Source: UBA6115 sp050953005
Lineage (GTDB): Bacteria; Bacillota; Clostridia; Christensenellales; Aristaeellaceae
Assembly: GCA_050953005.1 (NCBI GenBank)
Contig: JBMNLV010000010.1
Location: 1-64,000, forward strand
Length of the DNA: 64,000 nt
Reading direction: 5' to 3'
Shown: in pieces, positions 47,401 through 56,317 of the stretch
Position numbering within the stretch: position 1 is the first letter of the stretch
How the letters are laid out: every line of letters starts with the position of its first letter
Notes under the pieces: model-generated
What the model was told of the DNA's origin: nothing
The model's database searches: none
The model's input: the letters and a program-made list of their open reading frames with translations, nothing else
Position numbers and translations under genes: made by a program

Positions 47401-48012
47401 AGGGTCAAAAGCGCGTATGTTGTCTATCTGTACATCAAAAAATTCTATGCGTGCGGGAAAATCCGTTTGTGGTGGAAAAACATCCAGGATATCCCCGCGA
47501 AGGGCAAATTGGCCTTTGCCTTCCACCAAATCCACACGCTCGTAGCCTTTTTGAGCCAATTCCAGTGCCAGGGCAGAGGTTTCATATGACTGTCCGGGAA
47601 AAAATGTCAAGGTAGCCTGCTCAAACCATTCCCGGCACGGCAAATGCAGTTGAAGCGTTTCTACAGAACAGATGATCAGCCGGGCCTCTCCATTGGCGAT
47701 CTGATCCAGTGCGCGCAGGCGCTGCCAGTCTGCTTCGCGGCTGGCAACAGCGCGAATAAAGCGCAGTTCGGGTAAGGGAATAAAGATCGCTTCGGCTCCC
47801 AGACCTACTGCATCCTGATAGGCCTGGCGCGCTGCCCGCTCATTGGGCAACAGGTAGATGACGGGTGTCTGCTGTGACAATGTAATGGTAAAAGCCAGAC
47901 GCTGAGTTGGAACCATATCAAACAAGGCAATCCGGCCGCCTGAATAGAACTGATCGGTAGCCAGGCGGAAGGTTGGGTGCCTGGAGATTCTGTCAAGAAT
48001 GGTGTTCAGCAT
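44487..48012 (-). CDS. mfd: Transcription-repair coupling factor Mfd (one frameshift)
   Basis: Translocase that frees stalled RNA polymerase and recruits excision repair. About 1175 residues if joined: UvrB-like N-terminal modules, RNAP-interaction domain (DYVVHDHHGIGIYQG), and translocase motifs (GDVGYGKTEVAMRAAF, VDVLTLSATPIPRTLHMS, RGRVGRSSRAAYA). The frame breaks at the G4 run 45997-46000: one base is missing, after FLSP. Both halves are otherwise intact. ATG 48012 overlaps the end of pth; a more upstream ATG (48030) has a badly spaced site. A sequencing error or recent mutation both fit. Confidence 0.93.
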
Positions 48013-48631
48013 TGCTTTCCCCGGAGACATCCTCCACAGTCTCCGCTTTCTGCTTTTTCGGGCGGCTCAGGATGTTAAACTGGTTCATGGTGATTTGTAT
48101 GTTTTGCTCCAGAAAGCTGACACCTGCTTTGGCTGCCAATTGGATGGCATCCCTGATGTCATGTGAGGATTCATCCTTGTCCCAGCGCGAGAGTACCCAG
48201 TCACGCAATTCCCAGCCCCGTGGCGGCGCACCCACGCCAATGCGCGCACGGGGAAAATCCTGGCTTCCGGTCATTTGCAGGATACTGCGCCAGCCGTTAT
48301 GTGTCCCAGCGCCGCCTTTTTCACGAAGCCGCATCATGCCAGGCAGCAGGTCAATATCATCAGAGAATATAAGTATTTGGGCTGGTTCAAGCTTATACCA
48401 ATGCATTATTTCTACCATCGCTTCACCGGACAGGTTCATATAAGTGGTTGGCTTGAACAGCACAACGCGCCCGCTGCAGTATCGCCCCTCAGCCACTAAG
48501 CCTTTGAATTGGCGGCGAAAACTGTTAATACCCAACAGGGACGCGGCTTGATCCAACGCTAAAAAACCAACATTGTGGCGGGTCATATCATACTCAGGGC
48601 CGGGATTTCCCAGGCCAACAAGGGCTTTCAC
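47993..48631 (-). CDS. pth: Peptidyl-tRNA hydrolase
   Basis: Releases peptides from peptidyl-tRNA dropped by ribosomes. The 212 residues show VGLGNPGPEYDMTRHNVGF with the catalytic His, FKPTTYMNLSGEAM, IFSDDIDLLPGMMRLR and GGAGTHNGWRSI. Start is GTG 48631, overlapping the purR stop (GTGA). The C-terminal 25 residues are a polar tail beyond the family core. It pairs with mfd downstream, the conserved Firmicutes order. Confidence 0.94.
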   Translation of the reverse strand: MKALVGLGNPGPEYDMTRHNVGFLALDQAASLLGINSFRRQFKGLVAEGRYCSGRVVLFKPTTYMNLSGEAMVEIMHWYKLEPAQILIFSDDIDLLPGMMRLREKGGAGTHNGWRSILQMTGSQDFPRARIGVGAPPRGWELRDWVLSRWDKDESSHDIRDAIQLAAKAGVSFLEQNIQITMNQFNILSRPKKQKAETVEDVSGESNAEHHS

Positions 48632-49464
48632 TGTTTGACAACTCCCAGTTGCGCCAACCAGCGTGCGGGTTGAACCAACATGCGTTGATGGATGCCATCG
48701 CCTGTGAAAGTCATCAGCGGCCACTCCGGAAGATCAGACAACGGGCAATCCCGCTCCATTGCTAGCATGAAGGCCAAGCCGGCTACCTGGGTATTGAATT
48801 CCTTCATCAGCGCGATCATTCCAAGGGCGGTGCCGCCATGACGGGTAAAATCATCCACAATCAGGGCGCGTTGACCGGAAGCCACAGCGCGACGGGCGAG
48901 GGACATGGTTTCAATGCCACCTTTACCATCCGGATAATTGATATTGACCGCACTGCCTTCATATACTTTACTGCTGCGCCTGGCGATGACCAGCGGTACA
49001 TTGAGCGCTTCGGCTGTCATCATTGCTACAGGGATACCCTTGGTCTCCATGGTAAGCACGAAATCAATCCCCAACTCATAGCATGGCTGTGCAAGGATTC
49101 TGCCCATTTTACGGGTAAGCGAAGGGTTTGACAGCAAATCCAACAGGTACAGGTAGCCGCCAGGCAATGCGCGGTCCTCCTCGCGATTGAGGACTTGGGC
49201 AATATCCGATATGATATCCAGCGCCTCACTCCAGGGGATCATCGCACGGAAACGTGCGCCGCCGGCAGCGCCCGTTACTGTAGTGACTGTGCCCAGCTTA
49301 TACTCCTCCATTGCCTTTGCAATGATCGCGATGTCCTCACTGATGGTGGATTTGGCTGCGTTGAACTGATCGCAAAAACCTTGGAAAGATATAATTTTAT
49401 TAGGATTTTGCACCAGAATCCTGGTCATGGCAACCAACCTGTCACTGCGTTTGATTTTTTCCAT
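48628..49464 (-). CDS. purR: Purine operon repressor PurR (Bacillus type)
   Basis: PRPP-sensing repressor of purine genes. The 278 residues have an N-terminal winged helix (MEKIKRSDRLVAMTRIL..ISFQGFCDQFNAAKSTISEDI) and a phosphoribosyltransferase-fold effector domain with VDDFTRHGGTALGMI, the PRPP loop. ATG 49464 has GAGGAG six bases upstream. It is first in the purR-pth-mfd operon. A PurBox-like sequence lies in its upstream region (see the 49533 entry). Confidence 0.93.
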   Translation of the reverse strand: MEKIKRSDRLVAMTRILVQNPNKIISFQGFCDQFNAAKSTISEDIAIIAKAMEEYKLGTVTTVTGAAGGARFRAMIPWSEALDIISDIAQVLNREEDRALPGGYLYLLDLLSNPSLTRKMGRILAQPCYELGIDFVLTMETKGIPVAMMTAEALNVPLVIARRSSKVYEGSAVNINYPDGKGGIETMSLARRAVASGQRALIVDDFTRHGGTALGMIALMKEFNTQVAGLAFMLAMERDCPLSDLPEWPLMTFTGDGIHQRMLVQPARWLAQLGVVKQ

Positions 49465-49532
49465 ATCGATCTCCTCATTGATTATCTGTTTTATTTTATC
49501 ACAGTTTAACAACGTTTTTATGATTCTGAAAA

Positions 49533-49545
49533 AAAGTTCGTGATT
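49533..49545. promoter_or_regulatory. Weak PurBox-like site
   Basis: AAAGTTCGTGATT matches 11 of 13 positions of the reverse PurBox consensus (AWWGTTCGGWWWT). PurBoxes normally come in pairs; I see no good second one, so this is tentative. Confidence 0.2.
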
Positions 49546-49569
49546 ATTGAGAATGTCATTGAGAATGTC
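49546..49569. repeat. 12-bp tandem duplication between purR and the secreted-protein gene
   Basis: ATTGAGAATGTC occurs twice without a gap (49546-49557, 49558-49569). Confidence 0.75.
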
Positions 49570-49584
49570 ATTGTGCTGGCGGAG

Positions 49585-49613
49585 TTGAAGCACAACTTCA
49601 AGTATGGTAATAT
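49585..49613 (+). promoter_or_regulatory. Promoter of the 49645 gene, with embedded inverted repeat
   Basis: TTGAAG (49585-49590), 17-bp spacer, TAATAT (49608-49613). The -35 is the left arm of TTGAAG-CACAA-CTTCAA, an inverted repeat that could bind a regulator. Confidence 0.55.
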
Positions 49614-49644
49614 ACAAAGTGTAGCCAAAAGAAGGAGGCCAATG

Positions 49645-51177
49645 ATGCGAATCCGGAACATGATGTTTTTAGCCGCGGCAATCATCCTGTTGGGTTTATT
49701 TCCAGCAGCCGGCGCAGAATCCTATCAATTCCCGTCCATATATGCGGGGATTGTTTTACCTGATGGAGTATACCAGAAGGTGTTGACCCCGGATAATTTG
49801 CAGGCGAATGAGGAATTCATTAAGTCCAAGGGAGGCGATGTCACTACCTGGGCTGCGGATTTTTCAGCCAAGGGTATTCTTTTGCAAGCCTATGATACGC
49901 AAAATGACCGAGCGCTTGTCATCACAGCTCTGAAGGATGTTGATGGAGAGAGCATTTTTGATATCAACGAGCATCCCGCTCAGGTGCGCACCAAATATCG
50001 TTTGTCCCACGGCGCCTCCGGATCCTATACTATTTTAGGCTACAAGTATGATTCAGTATCCTGGCGCAATTTTCCCGGGATTGGTCGTTTTTTGCAACTG
50101 CGTTACACTTACCGCCGTGGAAACGAGGTGTTACACCGTGGCTATCAGCGCAGAACTGTTCGCAATGGCTATACCATTACGGTGGATATGCAGGTATATG
50201 GACGTCAGTTGAGCGGGCGTGACAATACCGCGCTCAACAAAGTCTTTGATACTTTTACTTTCAGCCAGATTCTGCCCATGCCGCCGTTGCCTATTACGCT
50301 GGATGAGACGGTAAGTGTGCCGGTTGAAACCAGCAAGCCGTCCTTTACTATGAAGGGAAAAACCAAACCAGAAGCCAGTCTTCGAGCTGTATTGATGAGT
50401 TTTTCTTCCGGCACTACCCAAGTGTTTGAAGCCAAGGCCAACAAATCTGGCAACTATACCCTGCCCATTGAGTTGCCCGGAGAGGATGTCTATGTAATGA
50501 CCCTAACGGTTTCCGTACCGGGTTTTGAGGATTTGAACCGTTCCTACAACATTCGCTACCAGCAGGGGCTTTTGCCCGCACAGATTATTTCTGCGCCCGG
50601 GATGGAACTGGCCGCAGATGTTTTTACCCTGGCCGGACAAACTACGGAGAGCGGTGTGCGCGCAACACTGTATGTCAATGGTGTGCGGTCCAGCATGAAT
50701 GTTCCCAAAAACGGCAGCTTTAGCTTTGAAATTGACACTTCAGCAGAAGGCAGCTACGATATCCGCTTGGTTTTAAGCAAAAAAGGGTTGCAGGACCGTG
50801 TGTTCCAGTATACTGCCGCCCGCTTGCTAAGCCCCCAGGCCAGGGAAGAGCTGCTGCGAAGAAATGCACTAAGCCCCACTTATCAAGAGTTGATTGCAAA
50901 CCCTGACAGCTATGACGACAAGATGCTGCGGTTGGAAGGCACCCTGGTTGAGAAGTCCAATTCATCAGACACCTGGGTGCTGCATCTGGCTTTAAGCAAA
51001 ACTGAGAACGGTTTTTCTGACATTGTTGTGCTGACTGCTGATCGTGATCCGGGCTTGGCCATCAACGCGAAGGCATGTGCCTACGGAAAGATGTCCGGAA
51101 TGTATCTCACACAGGATGAACAGGGAAATGAGATCAAACTGCCGCAAATCAACCTGAACCTGCTGACACAGCCTTAA
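49645..51177 (+). CDS. Secreted protein with Ig-like repeats, function unknown
   Basis: 510 residues. N-terminal signal peptide (MRIRNMMFLAAAIILLG.. cleaved near AGA-ESYQF). An N-terminal domain of about 180 residues follows, then two Ig-like/glucodextranase-B-type repeats (about 230-300 and 325-400; patterns such as SFTMKGKTKPEASL and FTLAGQTTESGVRATL), then a C-terminal OB-like domain (about 420-510). Such repeats are common in surface-exposed proteins. AAGGAGG lies six bases before ATG 49645 (another ATG lies 3 bp upstream). The PRPP-synthetase-like gene follows 43 bp later. Confidence 0.8.
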   Translation: MRIRNMMFLAAAIILLGLFPAAGAESYQFPSIYAGIVLPDGVYQKVLTPDNLQANEEFIKSKGGDVTTWAADFSAKGILLQAYDTQNDRALVITALKDVDGESIFDINEHPAQVRTKYRLSHGASGSYTILGYKYDSVSWRNFPGIGRFLQLRYTYRRGNEVLHRGYQRRTVRNGYTITVDMQVYGRQLSGRDNTALNKVFDTFTFSQILPMPPLPITLDETVSVPVETSKPSFTMKGKTKPEASLRAVLMSFSSGTTQVFEAKANKSGNYTLPIELPGEDVYVMTLTVSVPGFEDLNRSYNIRYQQGLLPAQIISAPGMELAADVFTLAGQTTESGVRATLYVNGVRSSMNVPKNGSFSFEIDTSAEGSYDIRLVLSKKGLQDRVFQYTAARLLSPQAREELLRRNALSPTYQELIANPDSYDDKMLRLEGTLVEKSNSSDTWVLHLALSKTENGFSDIVVLTADRDPGLAINAKACAYGKMSGMYLTQDEQGNEIKLPQINLNLLTQP

Positions 51178-51220
51178 AAGATGACACCATTGAATACCAA
51201 GGCAAGGGGGATTGAGTGAC

Positions 51221-52432
51221 ATGGAGAATTTTTTGTCTGAATGGGACCAAACCCTGAACAACATGCCGTATGGGCCGCTGGGTATTATCGCGATGCAGGG
51301 AATTGATGAGTTGGGGAGAAATATCAACAGCTATTTGCTGAAATGGCATGAGCTTCAGGATTTGCAGGATGAAGAATATTATACTTCGCCCGGTCAGGGA
51401 CGTGAGGATTTTTTGATTGACGCTGCCTGTCCGCGCTTTGGAACCGGGGAAGGCAAAGGTGTTATACGTGAGAGCGTGCGTGGATTTGACATCTATATTC
51501 TAATTGATGTGTGCGCTTACAATATCAAGTTCAAAATGTACGATTTTGAGGTGCCCATGTCCCCGGATGACCATTTCCAGGATCTTAAGCGTATCATTGC
51601 TGCTATCGCAGGCAAAGCCAAGCGCGTTAATGTTATCATGCCGATGCTTTATGAAAGCCGGCAGCATCGCCGCAACACACGCGAAAGCCTGGACTGTGCC
51701 ATCGCACTACAGGAACTGGAAAGCATGGGCGTTGCCAATATCATCACCTTTGACGCTCATGATCCGCGAGTAATGAACGCCGTACCCCTGTGTGGTTTTG
51801 AGAACGTTTTGCCTACCTACCAGATGCTCAAAGCGCTACTTCGTTCGGTTAAGGATTTGCACATTGACAAAGAAAACATGATGGTGGTCAGCCCTGATGA
51901 AGGCGCTGTCCAGCGCAATATATACTATTCTTCTGTATTGTCCCTTGAACTTGGCATGTTTTACAAGCGGCGTGATTACACCACTGTCATCGCAGGGCGC
52001 AACCCCATTGTGGCTCATGAATATCTGGGTGCTTCAGTTGAAGGCAAGGACATCATCGTGGCTGATGATATTCTGTCTTCAGGCGGGTCCCTGCTGGATC
52101 TTGCACGGGAATTGAAAAAACGGAAGGCAAAGCGAATTTTCTGCATTGTTACCTACGCTTTCTTTACTAACGGCATTCAGGACTATGAAGAGGCTTACCA
52201 ACAGGGCATCATCTCCCGTGTTATTGCTACCAACCTTACCTACCGAATCCCTGAACTGAAGGCAGCAAAATGGTTTGCCGAAGCTGACATGAGCAAATAT
52301 ATCTCCTACCTGATTGCGACATTAAACCATGACCGCAGCCTTAGCGCACTGCTCAACCCCTACAATCGCATTCAGTCCCTGCTGGCCCGCTACCGTGCGG
52401 AGCAGGCAGCCAGCGGCATCAGTTTGATATGA
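51221..52432 (+). CDS. Divergent ribose-phosphate pyrophosphokinase (PRPP synthetase-like)
   Basis: 403 residues versus about 315 for usual Prs. Recognisable elements: YESRQHRRNTRESLDCA (the region equivalent to the catalytic RQDRK flexible loop, altered), ITFDAHDPRVMNAVP, VVSPDEGAVQRN, and the PRPP-binding loop VADDILSSGGSLLD. The first ~95 residues are an extra N-terminal portion. Enzymes of this type are annotated as PRPP synthetases in Clostridia; activity is inferred. ATG 51221 follows AAGGGGG at ten bases. Its stop overlaps the next gene (ATGA). Confidence 0.8.
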   Translation: MENFLSEWDQTLNNMPYGPLGIIAMQGIDELGRNINSYLLKWHELQDLQDEEYYTSPGQGREDFLIDAACPRFGTGEGKGVIRESVRGFDIYILIDVCAYNIKFKMYDFEVPMSPDDHFQDLKRIIAAIAGKAKRVNVIMPMLYESRQHRRNTRESLDCAIALQELESMGVANIITFDAHDPRVMNAVPLCGFENVLPTYQMLKALLRSVKDLHIDKENMMVVSPDEGAVQRNIYYSSVLSLELGMFYKRRDYTTVIAGRNPIVAHEYLGASVEGKDIIVADDILSSGGSLLDLARELKKRKAKRIFCIVTYAFFTNGIQDYEEAYQQGIISRVIATNLTYRIPELKAAKWFAEADMSKYISYLIATLNHDRSLSALLNPYNRIQSLLARYRAEQAASGISLI

Positions 52433-52875
52433 ACGCACATGACATGGCACAGAACCAGTCTCCGGCACCAGGCAAAGACAATGATGTTAAAAAAACCAAT
52501 TTGCTGTCCAAATCAAAGGATTTTCTGCAAGGTGCTTTTGATTCGATTTCCGGAAAGGAACTCCCCCGCCTGGTGGAGGATTTCACACGAGATATGGTAA
52601 TCATTGCCGAAGGGCTTTTTCAGGATCAGGAAGCATTGCGCAATACGCTGAACATCCAGGCGCAGGAGCAGGATCAACTGGCGCAGTCCTTGCGTGAGAT
52701 GGACAAAAGGATCAATGAGCTCAGCAAAAAAGTGGATACCCTCAATCAGCGGTCGCAAAAACGTCTTAAAGGTGAGACCGGCTTGGCCCGTATCCTGCGC
52801 CAGGCTACCTGGCTGGCATTCGTCATCGGCGGCTCATGGATCATTGTCACACTGATTCAGGCTTTGGTAAAATAG
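52429..52875 (+). CDS. Small tail-anchored coiled-coil protein, unknown
   Basis: 148 residues, family not recognised. Residues about 50-110 are predicted coiled coil by eye (heptad-like E/Q/L patterns, QEQDQLAQSLREMDKRINEL). One C-terminal transmembrane helix at about 124-146 (WLAFVIGGSWIIVTLIQALV) makes it a tail-anchored protein with its bulk in the cytoplasm. The start overlaps the PRPP-synthetase-like stop, so translation is coupled; the next gene starts 1 bp after its stop. Confidence 0.75.
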   Translation: MNAHDMAQNQSPAPGKDNDVKKTNLLSKSKDFLQGAFDSISGKELPRLVEDFTRDMVIIAEGLFQDQEALRNTLNIQAQEQDQLAQSLREMDKRINELSKKVDTLNQRSQKRLKGETGLARILRQATWLAFVIGGSWIIVTLIQALVK

Positions 52876-52876
52876 C

Positions 52877-53362
52877 ATGAAGTATCAAGAAATAATCCAG
52901 TCCTATCAAAAACGAAACCGCAGTACCCTGACAGACGGCATCACCACGGCGCTCAGCCATCTGGACGAGGTCAGCGTCAGTTTAGGGCTGATGGAGGACA
53001 GCGGCCTGCTGGGTGAAATTATGGGAACGCTCAGCCTTGGACTGCCCTTCGCAGTTATTGCTATCACTGAGCAAGGCAAGGTAGTATTGCGCCGCAAGAC
53101 GCAAAAGGCCGCTATCCAGGACGGCTCTTATCGAATGATCAAAACAGGCGCCGGGCTTGTGGCGGGTACAGCCGTTATGGCTGCCGGCGCAGGCGCGTTT
53201 GTCGCGATGCCCGTTGCGGTCTCTGTGCGTGTTATCCTGGATAAATACCGTAGTAATGCGCTGACTGCCTATCGCGTCAAGCAGCGCTCGCAACGGCTGA
53301 AGGCTCTGATTGACGCACGCGTTGAACGATTGGTTGCGAAGCCCGGCCCGCTAGCGGATTAG
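52877..53362 (+). CDS. Small membrane protein, unknown
   Basis: 161 residues, family not recognised. Two hydrophobic stretches: about 43-63 (LGEIMGTLSLGLPFAVIAI) and about 90-118 (GAGLVAGTAVMAAGAGAFVAM..), separated by a basic loop (QGKVVLRRKTQK). The C-terminal third is basic (VKQRSQRLKALIDARVERL). No clear ribosome binding site, but it begins 1 bp after the previous gene, suggesting coupling. A terminator follows at 53394. Confidence 0.7.
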   Translation: MKYQEIIQSYQKRNRSTLTDGITTALSHLDEVSVSLGLMEDSGLLGEIMGTLSLGLPFAVIAITEQGKVVLRRKTQKAAIQDGSYRMIKTGAGLVAGTAVMAAGAGAFVAMPVAVSVRVILDKYRSNALTAYRVKQRSQRLKALIDARVERLVAKPGPLAD

Positions 53363-53393
53363 TCAAGGCATCCCCATTCAAACAGTTCATTCT

Positions 53394-53418
53394 GCCGCCC
53401 CAGAAAGGCGGCTTTTTT
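53394..53418 (+). terminator. Rho-independent terminator of the 49645-53362 operon
   Basis: GCCGCC / GGCGGC stem with a seven-base loop, then T6. Confidence 0.8.
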
Positions 53419-53659
53419 ATAACCTGCTGCGCGCATATATGTGCCAAACCGATTTCATACTTGTAATCATGGATGCATATGCCTGGTGTATATCTTGTTT
53501 GGAATGGCTTGAAAAGCCAAAACTGACAAAACCACGCTCCAGAGCGGAAAGCACCATGGATTCCGCTGTGCTTTTCCCATCGCAAAACTGTGTGTGCACA
53601 TGGGGGAAGACAAAGCGCTTAAGATTTTTCCTGCTGCCATGCCCGGTATTTACCCTCAA
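53400..53659 (-). pseudogene. Remnant of a PHP-family histidinol phosphatase (HisJ-like)
   Basis: About 60 codons match the N-terminus of PHP phosphatases (FPHVHTQFCDGKSTAE, ALERGFVSFGFSSHS), with the metal-binding HxH intact. The frame then shifts near 53480 and only a short tail (DYKYEIGLAHI-like) is seen before the neighbouring terminator, leaving at most a third of the normal ~270 residues. No start codon with a ribosome binding site is visible. It lies downstream of suhB on the same strand, probably a decayed operon partner. Confidence 0.6.
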
Positions 53660-54413
53660 TCAATTGATAAGCCTGATGCGCGCAGACGGAATTAGCCGCG
53701 AAGACAGCTGCAGGACCTTGAAAATCCAGATGATGATTATCCCGGTTTATTAACCTGAAAACACCGCCCGCTTCCTCAACCAATAACTTGCCTGCAGCGT
53801 AATCCCATGGTGAAAGAGAATACTCGAAAAAAATGTCCGCGCGTCCGCAGGCAACTGCTGCCAGATCCAACACAGCAGACCCGAGCCGCCGCACGTCGGC
53901 GGTTTGTTTCATCAACAGGGCAACTGTGGAGAAAGTGATGTCCACCAATGCCGGTTCATAAGGGGAGGTGCCATAAAAGCTTAAGGCGCGTTCATAAGGA
54001 ATCTGAGAACAGCGAATGCGGCGCCCATTGCACAAGGCGCCGCTTCCGGCACGCGCTGTGAACAACTCATCGCGATAAGGGTTGAACACCACCGCCAATG
54101 TAAGCTGCTTGCCTTCAGACAATGCGATGCTGACGGCTGAGTGGCCCAGACCATGTATATAGTTAAGCGTTCCATCGATTGGATCCACCACCCAGGTAGG
54201 GGCGTCTCCAAGCGGTGTGTTCTCCTTTTCCTCGCCATACAGCACACTGCCCGGCAGCAGGCGCAGCAGGCGGTCCTGGAGAAAATCCTGGGTGTTGCGA
54301 TCGGCTTCGGTTACGAAGTTGGCATGGCCCTCCTTGGTAAGTATACCGCTGGGTTTCTGTTGCAGCATGATAGAGGCTGCCTGACGGATGATCTGTTCAA
54401 GCTGAGTAAGCAT
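53619..54413 (-). CDS. Inositol monophosphatase family protein (SuhB-like)
   Basis: Mg-dependent phosphatase of 264 residues. Metal site motifs: GEEKENTPLGD near residue 65, WVVDPIDGTLNYIHGL near 82, and the C-terminal SPWDYAAGKLLVEEAGG near 210. Substrate could be inositol phosphate, PAP or another small phosphate ester. ATG 54413 has AAAGGAG five bases upstream. It converges on the small membrane protein operon. Confidence 0.9.
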   Translation of the reverse strand: MLTQLEQIIRQAASIMLQQKPSGILTKEGHANFVTEADRNTQDFLQDRLLRLLPGSVLYGEEKENTPLGDAPTWVVDPIDGTLNYIHGLGHSAVSIALSEGKQLTLAVVFNPYRDELFTARAGSGALCNGRRIRCSQIPYERALSFYGTSPYEPALVDITFSTVALLMKQTADVRRLGSAVLDLAAVACGRADIFFEYSLSPWDYAAGKLLVEEAGGVFRLINRDNHHLDFQGPAAVFAANSVCAHQAYQLIEGKYRAWQQEKS

Positions 54414-54443
54414 GAGGTCTCCTTTCATTGACGAATTGATGAC

Positions 54444-54452
54444 ATTATAGCA
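54444..54452 (-). promoter_or_regulatory. Extended -10 promoter of the inositol monophosphatase gene
   Basis: Minus strand TGCTATAAT: consensus -10 with the TGn extension. The -35 is weak. Confidence 0.55.
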
Positions 54453-54493
54453 TGATATGCGTGTATTACTTGTGTGTGGCAGGGAGGAAAGCT

Positions 54494-55357
54494 TTGTCTG
54501 AATTCCACCGGCGTGATGAGTTGGAGCATGAACTGACTACACGCTTTAGAAAAAATATCTGGAGTCCATTTTTGTCCGCTGTTAAGAATTATGGCATGGC
54601 AATGCCCGGTGATCGTATCGCTGTGTGCATGTCGGGTGGAAAAGACTCTCTGTTGATGGCTAAATGTATGCAAACTTTAAAAAAATACAGCAAGGTACCC
54701 TTTGAACTGGTGTATTTAAGCATGGATCCGGGCTATGATACACACAACCTGAAAATGATGAAAGACGCAGCCAGCAGACTGGGTATAGAGCCTGATGTGT
54801 TTGAAACGGATATATATCGGATTGTTGATGGGGTAACTAATTCACCCTGCCATGTCTGTGCCGCGATGCGTCGGGGCTATCTGTACAAAGAGGCGCGAAA
54901 ACGCGGTTGTAACAAGATCGCTCTCGGCCACCACCGGGATGATGCGGCAGAGACCATCTTGCTAAGCATTCTGTATGGCGGACAGTTCAAAGCCATGCTG
55001 CCGAGGCTTAGGAGTGAGAACTATAAAGACATGGAACTGATACGCCCTTTGTACTTGGTCAGGGAAAAGGCAGTATGTTCCTGGCTTTCATCCACCGGCA
55101 TTATAACCATTACATGTGCTTGCCGGGTCACGCGCTCAAACGATGGTGGCAAGCGCTCGCGTGTCAAGCAGCTGCTTCACGATTTAGAGGCTGAGCAACC
55201 CAATATTATTGACAACATCATTGCTTCCTCCGAAAAGGTTAATCTTGCCACACTGTTGAGTTACAGGCAGGATCAGGACAGTCCGGTGATTTCCTTTATG
55301 AAAAGCTTTGCTTCATCAGGATCATCAGATGCGATAAATGTTGACAGATTGTTTTAA
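54494..55357 (+). CDS. TtcA/TilS-superfamily tRNA 2-thiocytidine-type ATP pyrophosphatase
   Basis: PP-loop tRNA-modifying enzyme of 287 residues. PP-loop MSGGKDSLLMAKCM near 45-58, CxxC pair in NSPCHVCAAMRRG, GHHRDDAAETILLS, and a second cysteine region TCACRVTRS. The pattern fits the TtcA group, which uses an iron-sulfur cluster to thiolate cytidine 32. TTG 54494 is the likely start because GGAGG ends six bases before it and no nearby ATG fits as well. The final ~30 residues vary from the family. DegV follows 40 bp later. Confidence 0.83.
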   Translation: MSEFHRRDELEHELTTRFRKNIWSPFLSAVKNYGMAMPGDRIAVCMSGGKDSLLMAKCMQTLKKYSKVPFELVYLSMDPGYDTHNLKMMKDAASRLGIEPDVFETDIYRIVDGVTNSPCHVCAAMRRGYLYKEARKRGCNKIALGHHRDDAAETILLSILYGGQFKAMLPRLRSENYKDMELIRPLYLVREKAVCSWLSSTGIITITCACRVTRSNDGGKRSRVKQLLHDLEAEQPNIIDNIIASSEKVNLATLLSYRQDQDSPVISFMKSFASSGSSDAINVDRLF

Positions 55358-55397
55358 AATCGGTACACTTCGCCTTGTACTATTGGGGAGGTACGCG

Positions 55398-56264
55398 ATG
55401 AACCAGCAAAAGGTAGCTATCCTTGTGGATTCCGGGACTGATGTCCCGGAAGAATTTGTCAAAGCGCACAATATTTTTGTAGCGCCATTAAAAATCATCT
55501 ATCATGACAATGAGTATGAGGATCGCCTGGACATCACTCCCCAGCAAATTTATGACCGCCTGGATCAGGAAATTCCCAAAACCTCCCTGCCATCGTCAGA
55601 ACGGGTCAGCCACCTGTTTGAGGAGATTTATCGGCAAGGCTATAAAATCGTCCTGATAATTACGATTTCAAGCGGTTTGTCCGGGACAAACAATCTGTTG
55701 CGATTGCTGGCTCAGGATTATGGCAAGTTGGTCTTCCATATGGTGGATACCAAGAACATCGGTATAGGCGCCGGGCAACAAGCAGTGTTGGCAGCAGAAA
55801 TGTTGGCGCAGGGAAAACGGGTTTCTGATATTATAAATGCGCTGGAGACCAGCATTGTCGAATCCCGTACCTATTTTTTCCTGGATACCCTGGAGTACTT
55901 GGCCAGGGGTGGGCGTATCGGCAAGGTATCCGCTATTTTGGGTTCACTGCTCAAACTAAAACCGATCATCAGCTGTAATGCCGATGGTATCTATGAAACA
56001 GTAGCCAAGGTGCGAGGAAGTGCCCAGGCGCTAACCAAAGCAATCTCCATGGCGGTAACTGAAGCTGGACGTCATGTGCGCTTTGCGATTGCAGTCGCGC
56101 ATGGCAGTGCGCTTGAGGAAGCCAACAGAGTCATGGAGGAACTGAAACGCAGATTACCCCATTGCGAACGCTTTACTAAGACCGATGTCAGTCCGGCTTT
56201 GAGCGTCCATACAGGACCTGGCCTGATTGGGATTTCTGTTCATGCCCTGCCAGCTCATCCTTGA
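55398..56264 (+). CDS. DegV-family fatty-acid-binding protein
   Basis: 288 residues with the family features VAILVDSGTDVPEEF, KTSLPSSERVSHLFEE, ITISSGLSGTNNLL, and DTLEYLARGGRIGKVSAILGSLL. These proteins bind long-chain fatty acids and feed fatty-acid kinase in Gram-positives. ATG 55398 with GGGGAGG upstream. A terminator lies at 56289. Confidence 0.9.
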   Translation: MNQQKVAILVDSGTDVPEEFVKAHNIFVAPLKIIYHDNEYEDRLDITPQQIYDRLDQEIPKTSLPSSERVSHLFEEIYRQGYKIVLIITISSGLSGTNNLLRLLAQDYGKLVFHMVDTKNIGIGAGQQAVLAAEMLAQGKRVSDIINALETSIVESRTYFFLDTLEYLARGGRIGKVSAILGSLLKLKPIISCNADGIYETVAKVRGSAQALTKAISMAVTEAGRHVRFAIAVAHGSALEEANRVMEELKRRLPHCERFTKTDVSPALSVHTGPGLIGISVHALPAHP

Positions 56265-56288
56265 TGGTAAAATGAACTTTGTTGTGAC

Positions 56289-56311
56289 AGCCACCCTTTG
56301 AGGTGGCTTTT
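56289..56311 (+). terminator. Terminator of the degV gene
   Basis: AGCCACC / GGTGGCT stem, loop CTTTGA, followed by T4 (56308-56311). Confidence 0.7.
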
Positions 56312-56317
56312 CATCAA

